From an uncultured Lachnospiraceae bacterium (GTDB lineage Bacteria; Bacillota; Clostridia; Lachnospirales; Lachnospiraceae), in the NCBI GenBank assembly GCA_910587155.1, contig CAJULA010000014.1, positions 1 to 64,000 on the forward strand: 64,000 bases of DNA. The letters run 5' to 3'. Position numbers and translations under genes: made by a program. The notes under the pieces are model-generated. The model did not search any database. It was not told the origin of the DNA and was given only the letters and a program-made list of their open reading frames with translations. This document shows, piece after piece, positions 1-9,956 of this stretch; within the stretch, counting starts at the first letter, position 1, and each line of letters starts with the position of its first letter.

Positions 1-191
1 ATCAGACCAGACTGCAAGTCCATAAATTTGTCTTCAAATGTTTTTCCCATTTCCCATATCCTCTTCTAAAGTTAGCAACCCCCCATTTCAAATGAGGGTT
101 CATTTATAACCCCTCCGGGGTCTGTTGCTGGTTTCGCCAGAAGCGGATTCGCAATCACCATTAATACTGGTTACCTATGGTGGAGGCTCTT
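1..191. other. Non-coding stretch next to an IS200/IS605 remnant, with hairpin at 77-100
   Basis: I see no credible gene here. On the minus strand it lies just downstream of the transposase remnant at 192-404 and so probably holds the end of that element. A stem is visible at 77-100, where AACC plus a C run and ATTT can pair with AAATGAGGGTT. There is no strong T run, so it is at best a weak terminator, or one of the subterminal hairpins typical of IS200/IS605 ends. Short open frames on the plus strand (from about 125) have no recognisable content. Confidence 0.4.
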
Positions 192-404
192 TTACTTATT
201 GTCTTCCTCTTGCTTATCATTTTCCTCTTGTTCCCGGATTTAATTTCGGATCGCTTCCTCATTCACATTTCCCACTGTTTCCACATAATATCCTCATGCC
301 CACAAATAACAATCCCCCCACTTTGTCCGTGGTTCTGGGTGTCTGTCATAAAACATCAGGGCACTCTTCTCCTTCAGATATAACATGACTTCTGATACAC
401 TCAT
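192..404 (-). pseudogene. IS200/IS605 TnpA transposase, decayed C-terminal fragment
   Basis: Read on the minus strand from the ATG at 404, the frame starts MSVSEVMLYLKEKSALMFYD and continues through a WGDCYLWA segment, a GYYVETVGN segment and IREQEEND. These are characteristic of the C-terminal part of HUH (Y1) transposases of the IS200/IS605 family; a GYYV-TVG segment followed by an IRxQ-type tail is the family ending. Two in-frame stop codons interrupt it (after YLWA and after EEAIRN), and the N-terminal catalytic part is absent, so it is dead. It directly abuts the candidate immunity gene at 417-974, which suggests that element activity or deletion occurred at the boundary of the effector cassette. 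Confidence 0.75.
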
Positions 405-416
405 CTTCAAAAAGAA

Positions 417-974
417 TTACCAAAATACATTAGGGCCAACAGTTACATAGCCATCCGATTTTACCCTGGCTCCAAATTCTGAGTTCCAGGCACTTTTTCC
501 CATAATCACAATATCATCACTTAAAACTATTTCTTTTAATTTAACAAGATTCAATATCTTTTCCCGCGTATCTGCCCCTATTATTTTTTTTGCTGCCTTT
601 TCACCGTAAAACTTCTCCCAGTTTTCATCTGCAGTACCCGCACGTCTTTCATAGAATTCTTCTACAATTTCATCTTCTACCTTTTGCATCATTACATCTG
701 GATTTAGCAAATGCTCTTTATAATATTCCTTTTGTCTCCTCTCTAATTCTTCATCCTCTTTGATCAATTCCGCTGGAAAATCTTCCATTTTAAAATCCTT
801 GCTCAGATGATATTTAGTTTCCATATATGATATATCCACTAATACAATATAAAAATTTACTTTACACTTTTTACCATTAAACGGAAGTAGAAGCGGTTCT
901 ATTTTTTTCCACGAATATCTCGATTTGCTATACCCTAATTCTCCATATAATTCATCATTATAAACAATTTTCAT
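417..974 (-). CDS. Candidate immunity protein for the upstream Rhs toxin
   Basis: A 185-residue soluble protein with no signal peptide or membrane segment. It is rich in Lys and Glu and has an amphipathic Glu/Lys stretch around residues 70-110. The C-terminus (WNSEFGARVKSDGYVTVGPN) resembles the ends of DUF2004/DUF6985-type immunity-like domains, but I do not recognise a family with certainty. It is the first gene downstream of the Rhs toxin tip, on the same strand, with a gap of 58 bases and an AGGAGG-like site (reverse of cctttcctcctt at about 1010-1021). That is the usual place for the cognate immunity gene in Rhs loci. Function is inferred from position only. Confidence 0.5.
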   Translation of the reverse strand: MKIVYNDELYGELGYSKSRYSWKKIEPLLLPFNGKKCKVNFYIVLVDISYMETKYHLSKDFKMEDFPAELIKEDEELERRQKEYYKEHLLNPDVMMQKVEDEIVEEFYERRAGTADENWEKFYGEKAAKKIIGADTREKILNLVKLKEIVLSDDIVIMGKSAWNSEFGARVKSDGYVTVGPNVFW

Positions 975-1032
975 TAATTCTCTTTTAGTATTTGGTTATC
1001 TCACAAATACCTTTCCTCCTTCTTTTTAATTA

Positions 1033-4000
1033 TTAACATACTATCCCTTTGATTTCTTCTTCAAACCGCTTTTGATCAGCTGTCCCACCTTCGTGTCCTA
1101 ATTTATCATTTATATTTTTATCCACCCACTGCGTTGTATTGAGATCTTTTCCCTTTTCCAGATTAGTCTCATGAACCACCTGTCCATAATTTCTCCGTTC
1201 TTTTTCCAATGCATTGGCTACTGCTCTGGCCCTTTTTGTATCGCTTCCCGTTATTTTTAAAGCATTTTGCACGTCTCGAGAGTTTATTACTTCCATTGCA
1301 ATCCTCTGTGATTCTATTGTCCCACTTGCTATCCCCATTACATTCTCCCGATACATTGCTTCATAATCACCACCATAACCTACTATCTGCTGGGCAATAG
1401 CTCTGTTGGTACAATTTCGGGTTGTTATCCTATACTTACTTATATTTACATCTACTGAAAATATCGCAAAGTCTTCCATATCGATCATACCGTTTGTATA
1501 AGTCACCCGATCTCTTCCATGCGCTTTTAATGCCGATATAACCCCCGCATATTTGGGATTTATATTGTTAAGATCAACAACAAAATCACAATTCCCCCTT
1601 TGCCCTGGATTCTGCCATGCCCCCATTGGATTTTTTAACGATGGAGCCTGTTCAACACGTCTCAATACATCTTCCGGAGAATTATATAAAGGATTTGCAG
1701 TCACCGCATACCCACTCGGATCAAAATAAATCACTGGGTTATTCCCGCAGTACGCATACAGGTTCAGTCCGTCCCCGAGATATACATCCTCCTGCAGAAA
1801 CCTTCCACGCATCGGGTTATAATACCTCGCCCGCAGATAATATTGCCCTGTCACATAATCATACTGCTGGCCCGTATAGCGAATCCGGTTTTCCATCCCC
1901 TCTGACGTCTCCTGTCCATTCCCAAAGGCATCATACGCATAGCTGTTCCGGATGGTTCCTGCCCGATCCGTAATCAGTGCCGTACTGAGCTGTTCATCCT
2001 GATGATAGTAGTATGTCTCTCCTCCTCTCCGGGCTGCCTCCGTCCCCGCTCCCAAATGATAGCTGTTCTCTTCTTTTTCACTCCTTTCATACAGAAGTTC
2101 CCCATCATGATACACAAACCGCACCGGTTTCCCGTTTTCCCGCACTTCATGGCGCAGGCCTTCCGCATCATAACCGTTTATCTGTACCTGGCCGTCTCCG
2201 GTTTCTACCCGGGTCTGCTGGTTTTTAGCATTATAAAAATACCTTCGTATCCCTTCGCTCCCTTCTTCCCTTATAATACTCCCCTGCCTGTTGTAAGTAA
2301 ATGTTATCCTGTCCTTTATACCTTCTTCACTTACAAGCTGGTTTTTCTCATTATAACCGTACTTTGTCCGGCCTTCCTTCTCTTCCTTCCTGATACGGTT
2401 CCCCGCAGCGTCATAGGCATAGCGTACGCTGTCATCACCGCGTCTCTCCTGTGTCAGTCTGTTATGGATGTCGTAGCGGCAGGAAATATCCACTGCTTCA
2501 TATCGTCCGCCGGCCATTTTTCGCCTGCCGCTCTTTGCGGTTCGGTTCCCATTCCCGTCATATTCATAAGCAAAGCTGAGCAGTGTCTCCTGCCCCGTCC
2601 CTGTCTCCAGGCAGCTTATATTTCCGTCCCCATCATACTCATAGATAGTCCAAAGGCCGTTCCCGTACACGATCCGTTCCAGGCGGTTCATACTGTCATA
2701 GCCGTAGCTTACTTCCATCCCTTCCGGGCTGTATATCCGGCTGGTACGGCCCATGATGTCATACTCATAGCAGGTCTGCGTCCCCGATGGATCCGTGATA
2801 CGGCTTATCTTTCCCGCTTTATCATAGACATACGAGATAAGCCGTCTGCCGCCGGAGCGTTTCTCTTTCAACTCTCCCTTTTCATTATAGAGATATTCAT
2901 AGGAATGGCCGCCGCAGACTGCCTGTACCAGGCGTCCAATGCTGTCATAGCGGTAGGTGCTGATAACGGGTTCCTCACCATTTTTTCCAACAGCTTTCTC
3001 ATACACCAGGCTGCCAAATACATCATAGGTACGCATCGTCTGACAGCCATCCCGGTCAATGTACAGTGTCAGGTTCCCCTCTTCATCATACAGGAAACGT
3101 TCTGTATCCCCCATCTGGTCTGTGCGTTCCCTTACCTTGCCCAGGCTGTTATAATGATAAAGAACACGGTTGCCGTTGCCATCCACCGTCCCGGCCGTAT
3201 TCCCGGCAGGTATGTATTCGTACCTTTCTTTCGTGCCATCGGCAAATCCGATATTCGTGATACGGCCCCAGTCATCCAGCCCATAGTCCGTACGGTTGCC
3301 GTTGCCATCCACAATGCCCGTGATACGGCCTTGCGCGTCGTAGGTATACTGCTGTGCGGACCGCCTCTCCGTCCCTGCAGCCTGCCGTCCGTCTGTCATG
3401 GCATCATATCTGGGCTTTCTGCCAGATTTTTGTCCGCCGTCTCTTCCACGCCACACTTCTTTCAGCTGCCCGTCCACCGTATACACAAAGTCCGTCTCAC
3501 GCCCTGCCCCGTCCCGGTATGCCGTCGGCATATCCTGCAGGTTATAACGCCTCTCTTCCATGGTTTGCCCCAGGGCATTTATCACACGGATGCGGTTTCC
3601 TCTGCTGTCATAGCTGTAGCATATGCCTGCCCCGCCGTCCTTTTCCCTGTCATAGCCGTATGGGGAAATTTCCCGGATCAGGCGGTCATTGGCATCATAG
3701 ACGAAGCGGCTTATACCCCCTGCCCGCCCCCGGCGATGAGTCAGGCGGTCTTTCAGGTCATACCGGTAGCCCTCAGTCAACGCCTTTACATGTGGCCCCT
3801 CTATACTCCGGCTTATTACCCTGCCCGCCGCGTCATGGCCGTACCGGGTAATCCTGTCAATGCCGTTTTTCCGATCCCGTACGCGTTCCTCTTTCAGCCT
3901 GCCTGCACTGTCGTATGCAAGGTGTATTTCTGCACCCTTTGGCGTTTTGATCAAGGTCAGGTTCCCGTTACCGTCATAGCCATAACATGTCACGGCACGC

Positions 4001-7000
4001 TTCACGGGGCCGTTACCTTCGATCTCCTCCGTCTTCTTTTCGCACCGGCCCGTCTTATTATATCGGTAATGTATCCTCCGACATATCCCTTCCTCAATCA
4101 CCTTTTCTTCCCGTGTCACGCTGCCAAGGCAGTCGTATTCAAATATGGCCTGCGCGCCCAGTTCATCACGCACTGATATCAGGCGATTGTTGGCATCATA
4201 AGCAAAGTGGATCCGCTGCCAGCCCTGCGGTTCCCCGTTTCTGAGTACTTCCTGCCGGCCATATGCCTCTTCTGTCTTATTACCCTGTCTGTCGTAGGTG
4301 TATGCGGTAACGCGGTAATATACATTGCCCGCCTCCTGGCGGATGCTCACCTGCTCCCTTATTTTCAGGCCGAGCCCGTTGTAGGTGTACAGTGTTTCCC
4401 GACCCTCTCCGTCCTCTTCCCGGATGAGCTGGCCGTGGCCGTTATAGGCATAGCGATGCAGACAGGCGCCTTCCGGGTCTGTCACAAGAATCAGACGTCC
4501 GGCCCGGTCATAGGTATAGGCAAAGCCCTGCCCATCGTCTTTTTCCTCATCATAGCTTTCCGGCAGGATCCGGCGCAACACATTTCCGTCAGCGTCATAG
4601 AACATGCGCTCACATCCGCCGTCAGCATAGCGGATCCGGATGCATCTGCCATATCTGTCATATTCGCATCGGGTTCCTTCCCCGTCCTCTCCCTTTTCCT
4701 TATAGCTGGCCGGATGGACAGCACGGATGATCTCCCCTTCAAAGTTCCGGTACACTCGCTCATGCTCCTGCTGCGGATTTATGATATCCACGAGTCGTTC
4801 CAGAAAATCATACTGATATCGGTACCCGTTTTCCCGCCTCTCCCACTGCACCGGCGGAATATATTCTGTCAGGTTTCCCATCCGGTCATAAAACCAGCGG
4901 CTCTCGTTCCCTTCCCCGTCTATGCGCCGGGTGACGAAGTTGCGTGAGTTATAGGACAGTTCCACCATACCATAAGCATTGCTGACGGACATCCTGCGGC
5001 CGACGATATCGTATGTATAGACCGTCTCTTCTCCTTTTGGTGTGGTGATACGGACCGGATGGGCCGTGTTTTCAGCATATTCCCATATTGTCCTGTTGCC
5101 AAGGGCATCTTCTGCCAATACCTTCCTGCCCTTCCCGTCATAGGCATACCGCCACTCCCGCCACGCTCCCTCCTCTATCTTTTCCCTGACAGACACCGGG
5201 TTATGGCGATTGTCATAGGTACTGCAGGTCTCCCGTCCATCCGTATCCCATGTCCTTATCACGTCATGGTTGTCATCATATGCATGGTATACGGTAAAGC
5301 CGTCCGGCGCACTCTCCTTGATCAGGCGGTCATATCCGTCATACTCCCTGACTGTCTGCGCACCCGTACGGCTCACTTCCAAGATACGCATGTTCTGCTC
5401 CGAATAACCGTAGCTTACGCCTGTCCCGTCTTCATAGAGGATGCGCTCTGTCAGCAGATCCCGATTATATTCATACACCTCCACGCGTCCGCTCTCGCTG
5501 TAGGTGATGGTATTCCTTCTGTTCTTGTCATCATAGGCAAAGGTCTGGTACACGCCACTCGCAAAGCTCTGCTTTATGATCCGCCCCTGGCCGTCATAGG
5601 CATTCTCCAGGTATCGTACGCCGTTCTGGTCGGTCACGGAGAGGATACTGCCGTTTTCATCATATTCGTAGTGGGTGATCCCCTCGTCTGTATGCACAAC
5701 GTCTGTCAGCAATTCGTCTTCATACCGGTACTGAGTCCTGCGTCCGATCTCATCCGTGATCTGCACAATGCGCCCGGCACGGCTCTCCACTTCCAATACA
5801 TTCCCCAGCGGTGTGGTGATCCTGGAAAGCCCGCTTTCGGTATAGACAAAGGCAAGGCGCAGGCCGCCGGGGTATTCCACATACATAAGCCACCCTTCTT
5901 GGTCATAGACACACCGGGTATGCGCCACGACATCTGTCAGTATATGGATTCCCTCCTTTTCCCGGCTCTCCAGGCTAAATCGGGCCGTCCCTTTGCTCTG
6001 ATTGATCCATCTGCCTTCTTCTCGTTGAAAGCATACATTATGGCCGGTAATCGTATCCAGGTGAACACGCCCGGCCTCAAGGGTATCGCGCCAGAGTCTG
6101 CCTGCATAAGAAAATTTCCATCCTTTTCCCAGGACAGACGTCTCTTTGCAGGTAGAACGGTAGGTTCTTTCGATCCGCAGCGGGGCAGGCTGGCTGGAGA
6201 GGATGAAGTCTGTCGTCTGCAGAGTGTAGCAGCCCGTGGCCGCATCCACAGGGTCGCTGATAAAGGCGGCCAGGCTGTTGGCAAAAGCATTCTGGGTCAC
6301 ACTCTGCCAAAGGTCAAACGGCCTGCCCGTCAGTTCACTGACTCCTTTATCAAGCACGCTGTCCACAATTGTCCCGAACGTGACTTCCGCTACCTTACTG
6401 GTTGTCCGGAATCGGTCCATCAGCCAGTTGGTAGCTTTCTGCCCTATCTGCCCCTGTATGATACCCAGTGTCGTATTCAATGCCAGATTCTTTATATTGA
6501 TACTGCCGGTATTGATCAGATCGGTGGCCGCCCCTCGTGCCACATTTCCGCTTACCTGTACCACAGTCTTCAGGTTCGCCAGTTCCTGGCTCCCACAGGC
6601 AATCCCGAAAATCTTCCCCGTCTCTCCGATCGCTTTCAACCCGCCGCCTATCACCTTGCCGGAGAGGAGCTGAAACGCAATATCATTCAACAACTTGCCC
6701 ATCTCGTATGCGGCCTGTTTATTCTCCTCGCCAAAAATCGAGGCATAGACCGTATCCCGTATGACATTCCGGGATTCTGACAGATCTCCGGACTGCCCTT
6801 TCAGTATATCCGATCTTCCCTCTTCTATTTCCGCGTCAGCATAGGCCACATTGATGCCGCCCAATGCCATGGCTCCAAGCAGCAGCGGTGTGGCCGTACC
6901 CCCGCTGGCTACGGTCACGGCCACCATCACCGTGACCGTGGCCACCGTGATCAGTTTATTCAGAGCGGCGTTTAGCATCTTGGTCCGTCCTTCGATATAT

Positions 7001-8547
7001 TTATCTTTCAGACGGGTGCTGACACCGCTGTTGATATCATTCCTGGCCTCCTCATCGCCTGCCTTGATATTAGCCCGGGTATCTTCCGGCCCACTGCCCG
7101 GAGGCAGTATTTCACTCATAGCCGTATTATCACTGGCTTCCATTTTGACAAATGCCGCCAGAATATGGGCCTCCTCCGTCAGTTCCACTTTGGTTTCACC
7201 GTCTCCTACAGCCGCAGTCAGTGTCCCTCCCTGCATGACAACGCTCATCACTGCTTCACCGTTTTCATCGGACGGCTCTCCTATGGACAGGTCATTCTCC
7301 GCACTGATACTGATCTCTTTTCCTTCTATGTAAACATTGCCGGCTGTATCCAGATAGACCTCCGTCTCTTTTCCCTCTTCTGCCGCTGCACTGGCACTGT
7401 AGGGCGTAAGCAACAGCTCCGCACCGTTGACATTGGAGAAGGATTTGTTATCCGGCTCCTGCGCGTATCCGCCTCCGCCGTGTCCACTGGCAGACAGGCG
7501 GAGCGCATGAACAGCTATCGCATCCTTTTCATCATCTGTCGGAAAATAGATATGAACCTGACTCCCCACTTCAGGCATACAATAAATAAAACTGCTCTCA
7601 ATGGCAAAGGTAAAATAGCGCGCATTGGGTGCCGGCTCATATTCCTGATCAATATGGAAATGTACCCTGACACAGTTTCCCCTGCGTTCCTTTACTGTCG
7701 CTGGTATGCTCATGCCGTTTATGTGCCGATTCTTTTGCAGGACACTTATCACACCTTTTTCCCGGCTCAATTCATAATAGCGACAAAGTTCTCCATTTCT
7801 TACGCCATACTCCACCGAAGTAACAATCGCGGCGATTCCGCGAAAAGCGACTCTCTGCGCCAGAGAAAAGACGTGCCCTGTCTTTACCCGCCACTTCATG
7901 ACTTCCTGAGACAGCAGTTCTTCATTCCCTGCACGGTAATACAGATCCATATCCTTTATGGTCTCATATTCTTCCTCACTGAGAAATGTCTCATCCCCAT
8001 ACTGCGGAACACCAAAATACGCCCTCCCATAACCGGCCTGATAATCGGGAATCAAAAAACTGCCGAAATGGCTGGCCAGACGCACAAGAAAGTCCCAGTC
8101 CGTCTCCTCATACTGCAGAAGAAAATCCGGAATACGGGCACCCGCTGTGATACAGTCCATAATATCAGCATGCTCCTGATCTTCCAATACTTTCTTAATC
8201 ACCTGCTCGTAGGTGGCATCCAGATCGAGAAAACTCCGACTGACCGTCCTCAGCTGCCAGTCCATCGTATAAGAAGCTGCTTCCAAACGCAGATAATATA
8301 GTCCTCTGTACGCAACTGTCTCTGCCAGAGTTATTTTTCCGGCAAACAAGATTTCTTTTTCCCGTATTATGATCCCGGCGCCTTCCGGAATCGCATGGAT
8401 TACTTCTTGGATCTTTTCTTCTTTTGCCAAAAGCAGGAGGCTGACTTTTGCATGGCGGTTAAAGGAGGCCGTCAGTGTAAAATCTTCAACCTGTATAATT
8501 CCTTCAAACGGAAAATGAAATGTAAGTCCCTGATATAAAAGTTCCAT
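1033..8547 (-). CDS. VgrG-Rhs-toxin fusion effector, cassette A
   Basis: About 2,504 residues. The N-terminal 400 are a VgrG/phage gpD-type spike: QYEETDWDFLVRL is the usual gpD motif, and MPEVGSQVHIYFPTDDE is the spike OB-fold region. A hydrophobic, Ala/Val/Gly-rich segment follows near 530-570, as in Rhs proteins that carry a translocation segment. The Rhs shell begins with DPVDAATG near 765, carries dozens of YD repeats, and ends with the conserved FLQEDVYLGDGLNLYAY and FDPSGY near 2,275, the autocleavage boundary. The last 230 residues are a toxin tip I cannot assign (NCTNRAIAQQIVGYGGDYEA). The ATG at 8547 is chosen because AGGAGG lies 5 bases upstream and the position aligns with the second Rhs protein; an upstream ATG at 8631 would add 28 residues. 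The presumed role is a delivered spike-effector of the contractile system. Confidence 0.9.
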   Translation of the reverse strand: MELLYQGLTFHFPFEGIIQVEDFTLTASFNRHAKVSLLLLAKEEKIQEVIHAIPEGAGIIIREKEILFAGKITLAETVAYRGLYYLRLEAASYTMDWQLRTVSRSFLDLDATYEQVIKKVLEDQEHADIMDCITAGARIPDFLLQYEETDWDFLVRLASHFGSFLIPDYQAGYGRAYFGVPQYGDETFLSEEEYETIKDMDLYYRAGNEELLSQEVMKWRVKTGHVFSLAQRVAFRGIAAIVTSVEYGVRNGELCRYYELSREKGVISVLQKNRHINGMSIPATVKERRGNCVRVHFHIDQEYEPAPNARYFTFAIESSFIYCMPEVGSQVHIYFPTDDEKDAIAVHALRLSASGHGGGGYAQEPDNKSFSNVNGAELLLTPYSASAAAEEGKETEVYLDTAGNVYIEGKEISISAENDLSIGEPSDENGEAVMSVVMQGGTLTAAVGDGETKVELTEEAHILAAFVKMEASDNTAMSEILPPGSGPEDTRANIKAGDEEARNDINSGVSTRLKDKYIEGRTKMLNAALNKLITVATVTVMVAVTVASGGTATPLLLGAMALGGINVAYADAEIEEGRSDILKGQSGDLSESRNVIRDTVYASIFGEENKQAAYEMGKLLNDIAFQLLSGKVIGGGLKAIGETGKIFGIACGSQELANLKTVVQVSGNVARGAATDLINTGSINIKNLALNTTLGIIQGQIGQKATNWLMDRFRTTSKVAEVTFGTIVDSVLDKGVSELTGRPFDLWQSVTQNAFANSLAAFISDPVDAATGCYTLQTTDFILSSQPAPLRIERTYRSTCKETSVLGKGWKFSYAGRLWRDTLEAGRVHLDTITGHNVCFQREEGRWINQSKGTARFSLESREKEGIHILTDVVAHTRCVYDQEGWLMYVEYPGGLRLAFVYTESGLSRITTPLGNVLEVESRAGRIVQITDEIGRRTQYRYEDELLTDVVHTDEGITHYEYDENGSILSVTDQNGVRYLENAYDGQGRIIKQSFASGVYQTFAYDDKNRRNTITYSESGRVEVYEYNRDLLTERILYEDGTGVSYGYSEQNMRILEVSRTGAQTVREYDGYDRLIKESAPDGFTVYHAYDDNHDVIRTWDTDGRETCSTYDNRHNPVSVREKIEEGAWREWRYAYDGKGRKVLAEDALGNRTIWEYAENTAHPVRITTPKGEETVYTYDIVGRRMSVSNAYGMVELSYNSRNFVTRRIDGEGNESRWFYDRMGNLTEYIPPVQWERRENGYRYQYDFLERLVDIINPQQEHERVYRNFEGEIIRAVHPASYKEKGEDGEGTRCEYDRYGRCIRIRYADGGCERMFYDADGNVLRRILPESYDEEKDDGQGFAYTYDRAGRLILVTDPEGACLHRYAYNGHGQLIREEDGEGRETLYTYNGLGLKIREQVSIRQEAGNVYYRVTAYTYDRQGNKTEEAYGRQEVLRNGEPQGWQRIHFAYDANNRLISVRDELGAQAIFEYDCLGSVTREEKVIEEGICRRIHYRYNKTGRCEKKTEEIEGNGPVKRAVTCYGYDGNGNLTLIKTPKGAEIHLAYDSAGRLKEERVRDRKNGIDRITRYGHDAAGRVISRSIEGPHVKALTEGYRYDLKDRLTHRRGRAGGISRFVYDANDRLIREISPYGYDREKDGGAGICYSYDSRGNRIRVINALGQTMEERRYNLQDMPTAYRDGAGRETDFVYTVDGQLKEVWRGRDGGQKSGRKPRYDAMTDGRQAAGTERRSAQQYTYDAQGRITGIVDGNGNRTDYGLDDWGRITNIGFADGTKERYEYIPAGNTAGTVDGNGNRVLYHYNSLGKVRERTDQMGDTERFLYDEEGNLTLYIDRDGCQTMRTYDVFGSLVYEKAVGKNGEEPVISTYRYDSIGRLVQAVCGGHSYEYLYNEKGELKEKRSGGRRLISYVYDKAGKISRITDPSGTQTCYEYDIMGRTSRIYSPEGMEVSYGYDSMNRLERIVYGNGLWTIYEYDGDGNISCLETGTGQETLLSFAYEYDGNGNRTAKSGRRKMAGGRYEAVDISCRYDIHNRLTQERRGDDSVRYAYDAAGNRIRKEEKEGRTKYGYNEKNQLVSEEGIKDRITFTYNRQGSIIREEGSEGIRRYFYNAKNQQTRVETGDGQVQINGYDAEGLRHEVRENGKPVRFVYHDGELLYERSEKEENSYHLGAGTEAARRGGETYYYHQDEQLSTALITDRAGTIRNSYAYDAFGNGQETSEGMENRIRYTGQQYDYVTGQYYLRARYYNPMRGRFLQEDVYLGDGLNLYAYCGNNPVIYFDPSGYAVTANPLYNSPEDVLRRVEQAPSLKNPMGAWQNPGQRGNCDFVVDLNNINPKYAGVISALKAHGRDRVTYTNGMIDMEDFAIFSVDVNISKYRITTRNCTNRAIAQQIVGYGGDYEAMYRENVMGIASGTIESQRIAMEVINSRDVQNALKITGSDTKRARAVANALEKERRNYGQVVHETNLEKGKDLNTTQWVDKNINDKLGHEGGTADQKRFEEEIKGIVC

Positions 8548-8633
8548 CGCTTCCTCCTGTTCCACTTCCACAGTATCCCTCCCGGTTCCCTCCTTTGGGT
8601 GATGATTTACCGCCGTATGGGATTCTGCCATTT

Positions 8634-9434
8634 TTATTCCTGTTGTCCGGACAGCAAGATTGTCACCAACCCTCCGTATATGCAGCTAAGCTCACATCTG
8701 CGCAAAAGCGGCGCTTCTCCGTTGATCGTCACTTTTTCCTGTCCTTCCATCCATCCCGTATCAGAGACAAACTCAGCAATGCATTGCCCCATACATTCGG
8801 AAATCATATCTTCACTCATTTCAGACGGAATATCCTCATCTTTTACAAAAAAGCCTGTCAGCCACGTCAGAAAGGGCTTGGACGCCTTTTCATCCTTTAT
8901 CGCTTGACCTGCCGCCTCTACAGCATCCTTTGCCGCCTGTATGGTTGTCGGATTCTCGGCACTTTTGCAGCCACCGAAATCAACTATATTTACATCCATG
9001 ATATAATCCATTACGGTCATCTGCGGGGCACCCCCCGTATAGACTCCGTGGACATTGTCAAGCAGCAGATAGCTGTCACGCATTCCATAGTTGCAGTTAA
9101 TACGCGCCCCATATACTACATATGTCATATCTGTAGTTCTTGAATCTATGAGTTCTTTCTTTTTCTCCTCCACGGCATCCGCCGCAGCCTGTGCTTCCTG
9201 ACATTTCTGATCAAAGTCAGCTTGCGCGGATTCAAGTTCGGCATCCGCCGCCATTTTAGCCTCCAGCGCTTCCTTACGCTGCCAGTGATTGCCATACAGC
9301 ATTGTTTTTTTATATGTCTCGTTTGCTGCATTTGCTTTCTCTGCTGCCTGACTCATATTTTCATAACTCGTCACATATGCCTGATTTGCGCTGCCGGATA
9401 CAGCCTCTAGTTCTGTCAGTCCCTGTTCCGCCAT
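8634..9434 (-). CDS. DUF4280 PAAR-like protein, cassette A
   Basis: A 266-residue protein. The N-terminal 90 residues are Ala/Glu/Lys-rich and predicted to be a helical coiled coil. The remainder is the DUF4280 pattern: a VVYGARINCNYG entry, a GAPQMTVMDY segment, a Cys-x-SAENP segment, a VTINGEAPL segment, and a final CELSCIYGGLVTILLSGQ. DUF4280 proteins are PAAR-like tip proteins encoded beside VgrG and Rhs genes in contractile systems. The paired cysteines (NC near the start, C-x-S in the middle, C-x3-C at the end) could bind a tip metal ion; this is inferred. The gene lies just upstream of the Rhs gene and downstream of the adaptor-like gene, consistent with assembly of a spike tip carrying the Rhs effector. 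Confidence 0.85.
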   Translation of the reverse strand: MAEQGLTELEAVSGSANQAYVTSYENMSQAAEKANAANETYKKTMLYGNHWQRKEALEAKMAADAELESAQADFDQKCQEAQAAADAVEEKKKELIDSRTTDMTYVVYGARINCNYGMRDSYLLLDNVHGVYTGGAPQMTVMDYIMDVNIVDFGGCKSAENPTTIQAAKDAVEAAGQAIKDEKASKPFLTWLTGFFVKDEDIPSEMSEDMISECMGQCIAEFVSDTGWMEGQEKVTINGEAPLLRRCELSCIYGGLVTILLSGQQE

Positions 9435-9956
9435 CTACTCCACCTCCACCTCTTCAAAACAAATACCCGTTACCCTTCTTCTGAGGATGCTCTCCGCCAC
9501 GGAAAGGCTGATGACCGGATCTTCTCTATGTATTCCCGCAGGCAGAAAAATATGATGATCCTTTGCCTTATTCCCGTCGATCACAACACGCTGTTCCACC
9601 CCGTTAGGATAAAACACCGTTTTCTCACTCAGCACATCAATAGGTTCCATCAGGACATGCACATAATGATACTGAAGGCGGTTTTCTTTATGAATCAGCA
9701 TGACATTTTTAAAAAGCAGCTCCGGTTCGTATGCTTCCAGCACTTCCTTTAATCTGTCGGAAAACATGGTTACAGGACGTTGTATAAAGTCCGGCTTTGC
9801 TTCTCTCCCACTGTCTGTCAGATATAAGAAAACCATATCATTGATACGGTCTGCATCCTGCTTCAGAAACAGGTGGCGACCGCCTCTGATATTAAAGTCC
9901 CTGTACGCAATACAACAGGGAAGCGATATATCCTGTGAAATAAAAAAATATTTCAT
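9435..9956 (-). CDS. Small adaptor-like protein, cassette A
   Basis: A 173-residue soluble protein beginning MKYFFISQDISLP. I recognise no named family. It is paralogous to the proteins at 36774-37259 and 62115-62570: all share a central PVxMxSDRLKExLExYEPxxxFK-like block followed by a C-terminal AESILRRR/AEAIMRRN/AECLLRRG segment. Each copy lies between a pentapeptide-repeat gene and a tip or effector gene. That is where DUF2169-type adaptors sit in proteobacterial type VI cassettes, so an effector-loading adaptor role is inferred. The start at 9956 has a strong AAAGGAGG site 4 bases upstream and overlaps the upstream stop as ATGA. The longer open frame to 10118 would overlap the pentapeptide gene and is rejected. 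Confidence 0.6.
   Translation of the reverse strand: MKYFFISQDISLPCCIAYRDFNIRGGRHLFLKQDADRINDMVFLYLTDSGREAKPDFIQRPVTMFSDRLKEVLEAYEPELLFKNVMLIHKENRLQYHYVHVLMEPIDVLSEKTVFYPNGVEQRVVIDGNKAKDHHIFLPAGIHREDPVISLSVAESILRRRVTGICFEEVEVE

Noticed and set aside
2002..4176. A 724-codon plus-strand open frame opposite the cassette A Rhs gene
   Set aside because: It mirrors the YD-repeat codons of the Rhs gene (low-complexity Pro/Val/Ile pattern), has no recognisable domain, and the opposite strand is clearly coding. The same applies to long antisense frames at 5059-6780 and 30683-32089.
1700..6250. Apparent tandem DNA repeats across the Rhs genes
   Set aside because: They are the coding signature of degenerate YD peptide repeats, not a CRISPR array or satellite; repeat units vary in length and sequence.
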